NCBI GenBank assembly: GCA_963784425.1
Contig: CAWARM010000019.1
Coordinates: 1-64,000, forward strand
Reading direction: 5' to 3'
Length of the DNA stretch: 64,000 bases
Source: SHZL01 sp963784425
GTDB taxonomy: Bacteria; Pseudomonadota; Gammaproteobacteria; Xanthomonadales; SZUA-36
Shown: positions 1 through 8,370 of the stretch, one piece after another
Position numbering within the stretch: the first letter of the stretch is position 1
Layout of the letters: every line of letters starts with the position of its first letter
Translations under genes and position numbers: made by a program
Notes under the pieces: model-generated
Databases searched by the model: none
What the model saw: only the letters and a program-made list of their open reading frames with translations
What the model was told of the DNA's origin: nothing

Positions 1-1371
1 GCAAAGCCGGGCAAAAGTCTGCCCGCGATCGCGGAAATCAGAAAATTGCGGAAAGCTGGGTGCGCCCGGCGACAACAACACGGTGTCGCCTGCGCAAGCC
101 AGATGCCTGGCCAGCGCGATGGCAGTATTCAGGTCAGGGGCATCATGAAAGCCGGAAGGTGGAGCCAATTGCGCCCGTCGCAGGGTTTCGATAATGCGCG
201 GCCCATTCCCTGGCAGGCTGATAACTGCCTTTGGTACTGCCCTGTTAAATGCAGCGAGATAAGGCGCCCAGTCCAGGCCGCGATCAAAGCCTCCGACCAG
301 CAGAATGACACTCTGCTCCTGCAAAGCATCCAGAGCTGCAACAGTGGCCACCGGCGTGGTCGCAATACTGTCGTTGACGAAGGTGATACCGTCGCGCTCT
401 CCGAGCACCTGCAGGCGATGTGGAAGACTGATAAACGACGAGATTCCAAGTGCAGCGTGGTGCACATCAGAACCTGCCGCGAGCACTGCGGTCAGGGCCG
501 CGGCAGCGTTGAGCAGGTTGTGTCGCCCGGGCATGCTTTTCGGCATGCTCACCGGCAAGGCCTGGCCCTGATAAAAAAGTTGTTTACCCACGGTGTGGAC
601 GCCCGCTGCGTTTTCAAACCAGGTAATGCCCGCTGCATCAGCAAGGCGTGCGGCCAGTTTTGCGTCCGACGCATTCGCGATCACGCGCCCCGCTGCTGCG
701 AGCCTTGCCAGGCGTAACTTGTCGCGGAAGTAGACCTCCTCGCTGCCATGCCAGTCCAGGTGTTCTGGTGACAGGTTCAGGATGACAGCCAGCGTGGGTG
801 CGGCTTCCAGGTCAGCGATCTGGTAGCTGGATAACTCGATCACCCACCATTCAACGCCCCGGTCGTCACAGGCCAACATGGGCAAGCCGATATTTCCAGC
901 CAGCGTGACAGCGTGGCCATTGAACCGCAGCAGGTGCGCCAACAATGCCGACGTGGTGCTCTTGCCCTTGGTACCCGTCACACAAATGGTGCGCGCGTCC
1001 GGATGGGCGGCAAACCAAAGGCTGCTCGGCGTTGTGCAACGCACCCCGGCTGCTAACGCTGCTTGCAATGCCTCGCGATAGGGGCTGATCCCGGGAGAGC
1101 GCACCAAAACATTGAAAGAGAGCAGGCGCGATGCGCTAAAGGGCTCAATGATCAAGGCGTCCCGCGATTGCGTGTCCCGGGATTGTGTCTCCCGGGATTG
1201 CGTGTTATGTAGTTGCAAGCCTTGCGCAAAAGCGGCTTCAGCCGGAGCCTCCGCAAGTATCGTCAGCTCAGCGTGCGGCAGCCGGGCCCGCAACCAGGCG
1301 TGTGTGGCCTGCCCTTCCCGGCCCGCGCCAAGAATGCCGATGCGTTTACCTGCGAGTTCCGCCAACTGCAT
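1..1371 (-). CDS. murD2: MurD-type ligase, probably UDP-MurNAc-L-Ala--L-Glu ligase (MurD2), 3' end outside window
   Basis: Cytoplasmic peptidoglycan precursor ligase that adds glutamate to UDP-MurNAc-L-alanine with ATP. The minus-strand reading frame starts MQLAELAGKRIGILGAGREG, a MurD-like Rossmann N-domain, then has an SPGIS motif, the ATP-binding GTKGKST motif near residue 125, and near the window edge the MurD C-domain signature LLSPGAPSF followed by RG. The last residues lie beyond base 1, so the gene is partial. The ATG overlaps the upstream murL stop by one base (TGATG), so the two are translationally coupled. Pairing with murL is why I call it the L-Glu-adding MurD2 described from Xanthomonas rather than the usual D-Glu-adding MurD; sequence by eye cannot separate the two. 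A three-copy TQSR(D/E) repeat sits at residues 57-71. Confidence 0.85.
   Translation of the reverse strand, partial: MQLAELAGKRIGILGAGREGQATHAWLRARLPHAELTILAEAPAEAAFAQGLQLHNTQSRETQSRDTQSRDALIIEPFSASRLLSFNVLVRSPGISPYREALQAALAAGVRCTTPSSLWFAAHPDARTICVTGTKGKSTTSALLAHLLRFNGHAVTLAGNIGLPMLACDDRGVEWWVIELSSYQIADLEAAPTLAVILNLSPEHLDWHGSEEVYFRDKLRLARLAAAGRVIANASDAKLAARLADAAGITWFENAAGVHTVGKQLFYQGQALPVSMPKSMPGRHNLLNAAAALTAVLAAGSDVHHAALGISSFISLPHRLQVLGERDGITFVNDSIATTPVATVAALDALQEQSVILLVGGFDRGLDWAPYLAAFNRAVPKAVISLPGNGPRIIETLRRAQLAPPSGFHDAPDLNTAIALARHLACAGDTVLLSPGAPSFPQFSDFRDRGQTFARLC
1161..1205. repeat. 3 x 15-bp in-frame tandem repeat inside murD2
   Basis: Three consecutive 15-bp units (1161-1175, 1176-1190, 1191-1205) differ by one to three bases. 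Because 15 is a multiple of three the repeat stays in frame and codes three copies of a TQSR-acid pentapeptide in the N-terminal domain of the ligase. Confidence 0.85.
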
Positions 1372-2723
1372 CAGCCAAACACTCCAGGCAGAGCCGCAGT
1401 AATGGATGAAGGAATGTTGTGCCGCGCGGAGGGTTGCAGCAGGATTGCCATGCTGGGAACTTCCACAGCCTGCAATTCCGCATGCAAAGCGTGCACCACC
1501 AGGTGGTGTTGCCATTCCGGTCGTTCTACCAGTGCCGCCAGGGCGGCACGGCTTTCTCCCGCTTCTCCCACGCATTCAAAAGGCTTGTCCCGCCCGAGTC
1601 CACAAAGTGCACGAAAACCGTCCACCTGGGACGGGTCGTCAAGCAAGTCACCACCCTGGATAGCGCGAACGTCCGGGGGATCCAGGAAAACGGCCAGGCT
1701 CAGTGCGGCAAACCTGCACTTTGGGCAGTTCCTGCACCAGCGCCCCTCTACCGGCAAACCGTGCAGATGAAAATTGCGATTACAACTGGAATAAACCAGG
1801 TGGTACTCAGTCAGGCTGGAAAAGCGCCGGACTATGTCCAGCTCCGAGAACGGTCGCAAAATGGAAAAGTATTCGATCTCCGGCGAGATATAGGAACGCA
1901 CGACCGCGCGAAACCCCTGCTCAAACGCTGAAGACTTGCTGTACTGATGATTTACAGGAATGCCGTCAGCAGTAACCAGCGTGGCTTCATCTGCAGACCG
2001 CTCGTTGGCGAAAACCACGTAGCGAAATCCGTAAAGGACCGATGCGCACAGTGCAATTGCGGAATTGATCGCTGTCACCGGAACGTGCCCGTTCCACGCA
2101 CCGGCGGCGTTCAAAGACGGTAGTTCCGGGGCAAGCTGACGCCCGATGCGCAGCAAGGGTAATCCCGCAGCCCTGACGGTATTGCCGATCAGGCTTGAAG
2201 CACCAATGCAAAGCGGCATGACCTCCATGCCGGCGCGGCGCAACAGGTCAAGACCGACCAGGCTGTCTTTGCCACCGCCCATGGCTACCAGCGCCCGCTC
2301 GGGCAGCAGCAATGCGTAGGCTTGCGGAACGATTTCAGGCCCAGCTTCGAAACGAATTCGCGCAGCCACATCCACCTGGTTTACATAGCTGAACTCGGCC
2401 AGACCCTGCACGTATACCTGGTGCAGGAATTCCGCCAGCCCGGGGCCCGGGACCCGTCCGTCGAATTGAATGTGCGCAGGCAAGGCCGCCTTGTAATAGC
2501 TGACTCCTGCAATCCAGTGTAGAACCTCAAGTGCCCTCAAAAAGGCCGCCTGCCGGCTTGGATCCGGAGGCCAGGGTGCGTGAGGAAATGACAGGCGTTC
2601 AATAAGCTCCGGACCATTATCCAGGAAATAGCTGAGGGTGGCTTCGCCTGAACGGGGGTCGTAAGCACACGTGCCAAAACGAAATACCTGTGTAGCTCGC
2701 GGATCACCTATCCAGGTTTGCAT
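1371..2723 (-). CDS. murL: UDP-MurNAc-L-Ala-L-Glu epimerase
   Basis: MurL epimerises the terminal L-Glu of UDP-MurNAc-L-Ala-L-Glu to D-Glu in an ATP-dependent reaction, giving an alternative to glutamate racemase plus MurD. The 450-residue length fits the family. A PP-loop-like GGGKDS nucleotide-binding motif is at residues 149-154, and a Cys-rich C-terminal segment (SSCNRNF, then WCRNCPKCRF) is characteristic. It lies 2 bp after the aspartokinase stop and overlaps the murD2 start by one base, so the three genes look like one operon. Recognition rests on the motifs, the length and the MurD neighbour. Confidence 0.87.
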   Translation of the reverse strand: MQTWIGDPRATQVFRFGTCAYDPRSGEATLSYFLDNGPELIERLSFPHAPWPPDPSRQAAFLRALEVLHWIAGVSYYKAALPAHIQFDGRVPGPGLAEFLHQVYVQGLAEFSYVNQVDVAARIRFEAGPEIVPQAYALLLPERALVAMGGGKDSLVGLDLLRRAGMEVMPLCIGASSLIGNTVRAAGLPLLRIGRQLAPELPSLNAAGAWNGHVPVTAINSAIALCASVLYGFRYVVFANERSADEATLVTADGIPVNHQYSKSSAFEQGFRAVVRSYISPEIEYFSILRPFSELDIVRRFSSLTEYHLVYSSCNRNFHLHGLPVEGRWCRNCPKCRFAALSLAVFLDPPDVRAIQGGDLLDDPSQVDGFRALCGLGRDKPFECVGEAGESRAALAALVERPEWQHHLVVHALHAELQAVEVPSMAILLQPSARHNIPSSITAALPGVFG

Positions 2724-2725
2724 GG

Positions 2726-4150
2726 CTATCCCTGGATGTCCTGCCAGCGTGGGCCGAATACACCATCGCTTGCCTCGAGGCCCCCCGGAATCAATGCCTG
2801 GTGTGCGAGCCGCAGCAGGGTTTCGTGGTCCTCCGCGTTGATCAACAAGCTGAGGCAGAGGTCATTGGCTGACTGCGACAGCATCAGCAGCGGGTGGTCC
2901 TGGAAAAAATTCATGGTGGACTCAAGTTTCGCCAGTGCAGTGCGCACGGAGCTGCCGACCAGGTTGATGCAGACGCAGTGGGTATGAACCTGGACCGTGC
3001 ACTGTGCCTGCAGTTCTGTGATCAGCACACGCATGGCGCTTTCATCGAGGTGGTTGGCCGGCCCGTTGATGGCAACCGTGGTCGTTGTTTCTGAGGTTGC
3101 TACCAGGTCAATAGAAACTCCGTTACGGCGAAAAATATCGAACACGCGCGCCAGGAATCCAACTTCGCGACGGGTATCAATGTTTTGCAATAACAATACG
3201 ACCATGTCTTTTTGACAGGTAATGGCCTTGACGCACCCTTCCCTCTCACCCATCGCCACAGGCTCAGGCCGCGCAATGCGGGTGCCGGTCAAATGGGGTC
3301 GCGCCGTATCGAGGATCAACAGTGGGGTATTCGTGGCCGCTGCAGCGCGGATGCAGCGCGGATGCACGACCTTGGCTCCACTGGCGGCCATTTCCAATGC
3401 CTCGTCATAACCCAGCACGGCCAACAAGCGTGCTTGCGGCATAAGGCGCGGGTCGGTGCTGAACAGGCCTGGCACATCGGTCCATATTTCCAGCTGCATA
3501 CAAGCAAGACGGCCAGCCAGGAGTGCTGCGGATGTATCTGAACCACCGCGGCCCAGCAGGGCAGTGCGTCCGTCCGCGGTACTTGCCACAAAACCTTGCG
3601 TGATCACCACGGGCGATAGCTGGTCAAAGCGTTGCAACAAGCCCTCATCCAATCCCGGTTCACAGCTGGCCGACAGCCATTGACGGGCCGGGGAAAGCTC
3701 AGGCTCATCGCGTATGTGCAGGATTTCACGCACGTCCACCCAGCTCACCGTGAGAAATTGCTGCAGGAAAGAGACCCCTATGCGCGTGCTCAGCCACTCA
3801 CCCATGGCCAGGAGTTCAGCTTGTGCTGCAAATCCCGCCCCCGCTGCCAGCGCACGAACACACTCGCGCAAGGCGAGTTCTGCCGGTTCAAGCCACGTGG
3901 CGTCCGGCACGCCAAGGTCAGCAGCCAGTTTGCGATGACGCACCAATATCGCGGCCAATTCTTCCTCTGAACCGGGATTGTTCGCCAGGTCCGTCAGGGC
4001 GTTGGTGATTCCGGCAACCGCCGAACACACCAGCAGGACACGATGGCCCTGCGACAGGTGGTTTTTAACCTGAGCGGCTATTGCCTCCCATTGGGGGCGG
4101 CCGGCAACGCTGGTGCCGCCATATTTAAGCACCACCCACTGCGTGCTCAT
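2726..4150 (-). CDS. lysC: Aspartate kinase (monofunctional)
   Basis: Phosphorylates L-aspartate, the first step toward diaminopimelate, lysine, threonine and methionine. The N-terminus has the KYGGTS motif (residues 9-14). The middle has GRGGSDTSA and the nucleotide-binding WTDVPGLFSTDPR motif. The C-terminal about 150 residues hold two ACT-like domains (for example NIDTRREVGFLARVF), which normally bind the feedback inhibitor. At 474 residues it lacks any homoserine dehydrogenase or DAP decarboxylase fusion. It is the first gene of an operon with murL and murD2, so DAP supply and stem-peptide assembly share a transcript. The subtype (lysC, thrA-like or metL-like) is not certain; the lysC symbol is inferred from context. 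Confidence 0.85.
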   Translation of the reverse strand: MSTQWVVLKYGGTSVAGRPQWEAIAAQVKNHLSQGHRVLLVCSAVAGITNALTDLANNPGSEEELAAILVRHRKLAADLGVPDATWLEPAELALRECVRALAAGAGFAAQAELLAMGEWLSTRIGVSFLQQFLTVSWVDVREILHIRDEPELSPARQWLSASCEPGLDEGLLQRFDQLSPVVITQGFVASTADGRTALLGRGGSDTSAALLAGRLACMQLEIWTDVPGLFSTDPRLMPQARLLAVLGYDEALEMAASGAKVVHPRCIRAAAATNTPLLILDTARPHLTGTRIARPEPVAMGEREGCVKAITCQKDMVVLLLQNIDTRREVGFLARVFDIFRRNGVSIDLVATSETTTTVAINGPANHLDESAMRVLITELQAQCTVQVHTHCVCINLVGSSVRTALAKLESTMNFFQDHPLLMLSQSANDLCLSLLINAEDHETLLRLAHQALIPGGLEASDGVFGPRWQDIQG

Positions 4151-4496
4151 GAAGGGAAAATCATGCTTGGAATGCCGGTAAATTCAACAGCGGCAACGTT
4201 ACAGAAAACGCGGATCAGTGTACAGGCCGTTTACACCAACGCCCCGGGATTGACACAATTCCTGCCTTTTCCGCCGGGCCCGGGCAAAAAAAACGGCGCC
4301 TCGCACAGCGCCGCCAAGGGGTTAGATTGAGCAGTTGAACTGACAATCTGTTCCGGAGTGTTTAGACAAGAAACCGGGGGACTCCCCCCTGAAATTCCGC
4401 ATCCGGGATATCTGACACTAAAATGTCGCTACGGGTTCCGTAATCGCGCGTTCTGTACTAGGATAATCCCAACTCCCTTTCCACTTGGACCCTTCC
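4151..4496. other. Divergent intergenic region between aspartokinase and EF-G-like gene
   Basis: 346 bp with no convincing ORF. It holds the hairpin-U8 element above, a second short GC hairpin (GGGGG/CCCCC with 3-nt loop, about 4375-4387) and, toward the plus-strand gene, a possible -10 box GATAAT at 4462-4467 without a clear -35. I looked for lysine riboswitch core sequences on the minus strand and did not recognise them. Confidence 0.5.
4286..4313 (-). terminator. Hairpin-U8 element in the aspartokinase leader; terminator or attenuator
   Basis: Read on the minus strand, a 6-bp GC stem (CGGCGC at 4313-4308 with GCGCCG at 4299-4294, 8-nt loop) is followed directly by eight T (4293-4286), a textbook intrinsic terminator. 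No minus-strand gene ends just upstream; the element lies 136 nt before the aspartokinase start codon. If transcription starts upstream of it, it would act as an attenuator of the lysC-murL-murD2 operon. Otherwise it ends a small RNA or an antisense transcript from the EF-G gene. Confidence 0.6.
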
Positions 4497-6539
4497 ATGC
4501 CGAAGTATTGCACCGAGGACATCCGCAACATCACCCTGGTCGGGCACACCGGCTCCGGTAAAACCAGCCTGGTGGAAGCACTGCTGGTCAAGTCCGGGAC
4601 CATAGGTGAAGCCGGAACCATAGAACGCGGAACAACTACTACCGACCACGACCCTTTGGAAAAGGAATACCAGCACTCGCTGGATTCGGCCATTGCCAGC
4701 CTCGATTTTGAAGGCATGCACGTAAACCTGATCGACACTCCCGGCTTTGCGGATTTTCGCGGACCCACCCTGACGGGTATGGCAGCCACCGAAACCACCG
4801 CAGTAGTGATCAATGCCCGCAATGGCATCGAACTGTCCACCCGCCGTTTGATGCGCCGCGCGCAGCGACGCAGGCTGTGCCGCATCATTGTCATCAACAA
4901 GATCGACCAGCCCGGTGTCGACCTGGCACGACTGGTCAAGGACATCCAGGAAGAATTCGGACCCGAATGCCTGCCTATCAACTTGCCAGCCGCGAAACTG
5001 TCCACGGTGCACGACTGCTTTTTCGAAACCGCAGGCGAAACCGATATTTTGTCCCTGTCGCAGGCCCACGATGCCATCATTGACCAGGTCGTGGAGACCA
5101 ACGAAAGGCTGATGGAGAAATACCTCGAGGGCACAGAGCTTACCCGCGACGAACTGCACGATGCTTTTGAGCTCGCACTGCGTGAAGGTCACCTGGTGCC
5201 GATTTGCTTCACTTCCGCAGTCAGCGGCGCCGGGCTGGATGATTTCCTGCGTATCTGCAAACGGCTGATGCCCAATCCGCTGGAAGGCAATCCGCCACCC
5301 ATTCTCAAAGGCGAAGGGAAAAGCGCTGCAGAAGCCGTGGTCCGGCCAGACCCTGGCGAGCACGTGCTGGCCCACGTGTTCAAGATCAGTAACGACCCGT
5401 TCATCGGCAAACTCAGTGTATTTCGCATCTACCAGGGCACCGTCAAGCCGGACAGCCAGCTATTGATCGGGGATGCGCGCAAACCATTCAAGGTGAACCA
5501 TTTGTTCAGGATACAGGGCGGCAAACATATTGAAGTCGACGCAGGCATACCCGGCGATATTTGTGCGGTTGCCAAGGTGGAGGACATCCACTATGACGCT
5601 ATCCTGCACGATTCACACGACTACGATCACTTCCACCTCAAACCGCTCGACTTCCCCCAACCGATGTATGGCCTGGCAATCAATGTTAAAACCCGCGGCC
5701 AGGAGCAAAAACTGGCGCAATCTCTGACCCGCCTCACTGAGGAAGACCCCTGCCTGCTGGTGGAACACAACCAGGAATTGAACGAAACCGTGGTGCGCGG
5801 TTTGGGTGAATTGCACTTGCGCGTGATGATGCAAAGAATGAGTACCCGCTATGGTTTGGATGTGGACACCCGGCCACCGCGCATCGCCTACCGGGAAACC
5901 ATTACCCGCCCGGCTGAAGGACACTACCGGCACAAAAAACAAACCGGTGGCGCAGGTCAGTTCGGCGAAGTATTCATACGCGTGCGTCCACTGGCCCGCG
6001 GCGAGGGTTTTGAATTTGTCAACAAGGTCGTGGGCGGCTCGATTCCTACCAACCTCATTCCCGCTGTTGAAAAAGGCGTGCGCCAGGTGCTGGAGGAAGG
6101 CGCCATTGCCGGCTACAAAATGCAGGATCTGGAAGTCACCGTTTACGACGGCAAGTTCCACGCAGTGGATTCCAAGGAAATCGCCTTTGTTATCGCCGGT
6201 CGCCACGCGCTGATGGACGCCATCCACAATGCCGGTCCGCAGATTCTCGAACCTGTAGTCAGCGTCGACGTCACCGTGCCCGAGGCACATATGGGCGATG
6301 TCACCGGCAACCTCGCCGGCCGGCGCGCGCGCATCAGCGGGACTGAAAGCCAAGGTGGCGGATTCCTCACCGTGCGTGCCGACATGCCCTTGAGTGGATT
6401 GACCGATTACCATACTGATCTTAAAAGCATGACCCAGGGCCAGGGCAGCTTCACCATGGAATTCAGCCATTACGACCCGGTGCCGCACGAGGTGCAGCGG
6501 GCCCTTGAAGCAGAGTTCAAGCCCCGGGAAGCGGGCTGA
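4497..6539 (+). CDS. EF-G-like translational GTPase (EF-G paralogue)
   Basis: Ribosome-associated GTPase of the EF-G/TetM superfamily. GTPase motifs are clear: P-loop GHTGSGKT (residues 16-23), switch-II DTPGF, NKID, and the SAVSG G5 motif. Domain II, the domain IV insertion (around KKQTGGAGQFGE) and the EF-G C-terminal domain follow. Length is 680 residues, slightly shorter than canonical EF-G. It begins with PKYCTEDIRN, a start typical of the second EF-G-like paralogue found in many Proteobacteria outside the str operon; here too no rpsL, rpsG or tuf is adjacent. I use the ATG at 4497; an upstream in-frame TTG at 4485 is less likely. Its role (translocation, recycling or a stress function) cannot be read from sequence. 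Confidence 0.85.
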   Translation: MPKYCTEDIRNITLVGHTGSGKTSLVEALLVKSGTIGEAGTIERGTTTTDHDPLEKEYQHSLDSAIASLDFEGMHVNLIDTPGFADFRGPTLTGMAATETTAVVINARNGIELSTRRLMRRAQRRRLCRIIVINKIDQPGVDLARLVKDIQEEFGPECLPINLPAAKLSTVHDCFFETAGETDILSLSQAHDAIIDQVVETNERLMEKYLEGTELTRDELHDAFELALREGHLVPICFTSAVSGAGLDDFLRICKRLMPNPLEGNPPPILKGEGKSAAEAVVRPDPGEHVLAHVFKISNDPFIGKLSVFRIYQGTVKPDSQLLIGDARKPFKVNHLFRIQGGKHIEVDAGIPGDICAVAKVEDIHYDAILHDSHDYDHFHLKPLDFPQPMYGLAINVKTRGQEQKLAQSLTRLTEEDPCLLVEHNQELNETVVRGLGELHLRVMMQRMSTRYGLDVDTRPPRIAYRETITRPAEGHYRHKKQTGGAGQFGEVFIRVRPLARGEGFEFVNKVVGGSIPTNLIPAVEKGVRQVLEEGAIAGYKMQDLEVTVYDGKFHAVDSKEIAFVIAGRHALMDAIHNAGPQILEPVVSVDVTVPEAHMGDVTGNLAGRRARISGTESQGGGFLTVRADMPLSGLTDYHTDLKSMTQGQGSFTMEFSHYDPVPHEVQRALEAEFKPREAG

Positions 6540-6570
6540 GGCTCAGAACGCCGGACTGCTGCGCAGCGCT

Positions 6571-7260
6571 TTAGTGCGCGGCCAGCGCGGCCACCGTCAG
6601 GTCCAGTGCTACCTGGACGTCTTGCTCGTTTTTTCCGTCCCCCGCCCTGCTCCATGCCTTGTCTTGCGCGAGTGCATCGCCGGAACCCTCGTAAATTTCC
6701 CTGAGGTCACGAACCTTGAGGTAGTCCGGGTGGTGGACTTCGTTCAAAGTGGCATAGGCGAAACAGGAACCATCCCGGCATACGGACAACCTGTAGACGT
6801 GAACAGCCAGGTTTACCGGCTCGATTTGCCCCATCAATGAATAGATTTCGTCAAAATCAGGTGAAGCCTGGATTTCCCCCAAATACAGGTTCTCCTTTTC
6901 CACCTGCCAGCCATTGCGGGTGAACACCTCACCAATGGAACCACCGCCCTTGATTGCCTGGTGCTCCGCCTGGATCTGCTGCGGAATATCCTGCGGATAT
7001 ATCACCACCGCCAGCGTCCGGGTAATTTTCCGGCCATCGTCCAGCGTGTATAAGCTCGATATCCGCAGTTTTCCATTGTCTTCCAACACGTCAATGCCGT
7101 AGCTGCCGAATTTCTGCTTTATGCGCTCGCTGTTGAGCAGCGGGCGGGCAGTCTCTCCTGATGCTGATTGCGCAGCCTGGCCATTGTCATTTGACCAGCA
7201 CGGACTTATCGCCAGCGCAGCCAGAATTAAAACAACCAGCAGGCAGTGAGCGGTCTTCAT
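6571..7260 (-). CDS. Secreted protein of unknown function
   Basis: 229 residues. A classical signal peptide (MKT start, hydrophobic core, likely cleavage near residue 23) points to export. The mature part is soluble with no motif I recognise; it has two cysteines (CRDGSC) that could form a short disulfide loop. It stands alone, convergent with the EF-G-like gene (31 bp between stops). Confidence 0.6.
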   Translation of the reverse strand: MKTAHCLLVVLILAALAISPCWSNDNGQAAQSASGETARPLLNSERIKQKFGSYGIDVLEDNGKLRISSLYTLDDGRKITRTLAVVIYPQDIPQQIQAEHQAIKGGGSIGEVFTRNGWQVEKENLYLGEIQASPDFDEIYSLMGQIEPVNLAVHVYRLSVCRDGSCFAYATLNEVHHPDYLKVRDLREIYEGSGDALAQDKAWSRAGDGKNEQDVQVALDLTVAALAAH

Positions 7261-7362
7261 TGGAATAACAATCTGTGAATCCTTAATGCGTCATTTACCG
7301 CGCTCCGCGCATCATAGATCAGAGGCTCCTTAAGGCTGTAAAATGCCACAACGAGGTGAAAA

Positions 7363-7527
7363 ATGACAACAGAAACGAGTAAGAGACGGAGTTACACAGA
7401 AGACTTCAAGAGTGACGCCTTTCGTCGTTTACTTAACCGGGCTACAAAGTTTCCGCGGCGTTCCGAAGTCTGGGCGTTGGAGATAGTTTGCTCAGGCGCT
7501 GGCCTTGCGAGGCTTGTTCCCCAATAG
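7363..7527 (+). pseudogene. IS3-family transposase OrfA remnant (5' end only)
   Basis: A 54-codon frame whose first ~20 residues (MTTETSKRRSYTEDFKSDA) match the conserved start of IS3/IS911-type OrfA helix-turn-helix proteins. After residue 20 the similarity stops and the frame runs into the 3' end of the next minus-strand gene. No orfB or terminal repeats were seen, so this is a scar of an old insertion. Confidence 0.55.
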
Positions 7528-7995
7528 ACTTGCGGCCAGCGGAGTCTTGCCTGGAAATCCCATGCGCTCCGTATCGTCTGCTGCACCGGCTACGGTAAGA
7601 ACCAAGGGCGGCGACACCCCACCGCATTGCGGATATCCATCTGCCAGGCGGGTGCAGGCCTGCACCCGAAAGGTGTACTTGCCTTGCGCAGTTCGCAACA
7701 CCTGTAGTTCCGGTTGATCGGTATAGCTGACCTGGCGGGCACCGGCGTGCTCTTCAGTAACCCTGAACAGCGCAATTGGGTCATCGCCAAAAACAGACCA
7801 CTTCAAGGTGGCAACTCCATCGGTGCTGGCCAGGGCAGTCGGAGAAACCCAGGACGGCTCGGACTGTGCGCTGACCTGAACCGGCATCACGGTTGCCAGC
7901 AAGATCAACAACAGCGGAGCGCCGCTGCGGCTTCCTGCAACCAGAATTTTCATGGCGAGTTTCCACGCCTCCCCTTTTCCTTTTAGCGCGATCAT
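7492..7995 (-). CDS. Secreted/anchored protein with an Ig/fibronectin-III-like domain, unknown function
   Basis: 167 residues from the ATG at 7995, chosen because a G-rich ribosome-binding stretch precedes it; the longer frame from 8046 starts inside a repeat element. A hydrophobic segment (APLLLILLATVMP) followed by VSAQ looks like a signal peptide. The mature part resembles one beta-sandwich domain (ATLKWSVFGDD, then YTFRVQACT with a conserved Cys pattern). Possibly cell-surface. Its 3' end overlaps the IS3 scar, so the original C-terminus may have changed. Confidence 0.5.
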   Translation of the reverse strand: MIALKGKGEAWKLAMKILVAGSRSGAPLLLILLATVMPVQVSAQSEPSWVSPTALASTDGVATLKWSVFGDDPIALFRVTEEHAGARQVSYTDQPELQVLRTAQGKYTFRVQACTRLADGYPQCGGVSPPLVLTVAGAADDTERMGFPGKTPLAASLLGNKPRKASA

Positions 7996-8045
7996 GACTT
8001 CCCCCCCTGTTCCGGCAGACAAAGCCGGGCGAAATAAAACGTTCA

Positions 8046-8201
8046 CTAGTGCCTGTAACAGAGAACGCGGAAGAGGGATCGCGAAGGGATGGCGGTGGCT
8101 GGCGCGAGGTTGATAGCCGTAGCTATCGACCGAGTGAAGATCAAGCCAGGCGCCGCCAGAACCAGCGAGCTGCTTTCGATTTCTCTGTTAGAGGCCACTA
8201 G
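8046..8201. repeat. 156-bp palindromic intergenic element, copy 1
   Basis: Ends are imperfect inverted repeats: the left end (8046-8065) and the complement of the right end (8181-8201) agree over about 20 bases with one mismatch and one indel, centred on TGTAACAGAGAA versus TCTAACAGAGAA. A central palindrome GATAGC/GCTATC with a 4-nt spacer lies near 8111-8126. Outer sequence AGTG(G)CCTGTAACAG is shared with the element at 22849-23009, so the two belong to one family. No transposase inside; it resembles a non-autonomous MITE or a large REP-type element. Confidence 0.7.
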
Positions 8202-8229
8202 CACTACTGCAGGATCATGGGGGTCGTCT

Positions 8230-8313
8230 ATGGCAAAAAAGGAGCAACGTAAAACGAATGGGAAATTCTTACGCGGACTGGGTGGCGCGTCCTACAAAAT
8301 TCCAAAAATATGA
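8230..8313 (+). CDS. Possible small basic protein (27 aa)
   Basis: A short frame starting MAKKEQRKTNGK, strongly basic. A G-run lies a few bases before the ATG. The surrounding 8202-8370 region contains nothing else I can name. It may be a random frame; the only argument for it is the start context and composition. Confidence 0.2.
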   Translation: MAKKEQRKTNGKFLRGLGGASYKIPKI

Positions 8314-8370
8314 AGCCAGGGAATTGAGGTCAATAAACTGAGACCAAAAAAATGAGGAAAAGGATTCTTG

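Noticed and set aside
4151..4496. Lysine riboswitch in the aspartokinase leader
   Set aside because: Position is right but I could not match the conserved core; only a hairpin-U8 was kept.
4458..5375. Long minus-strand frames opposite the EF-G-like gene (also 5613-6488)
   Set aside because: Antisense to a well-supported GTPase, composition without recognisable domains; typical of high-GC third-position bias.
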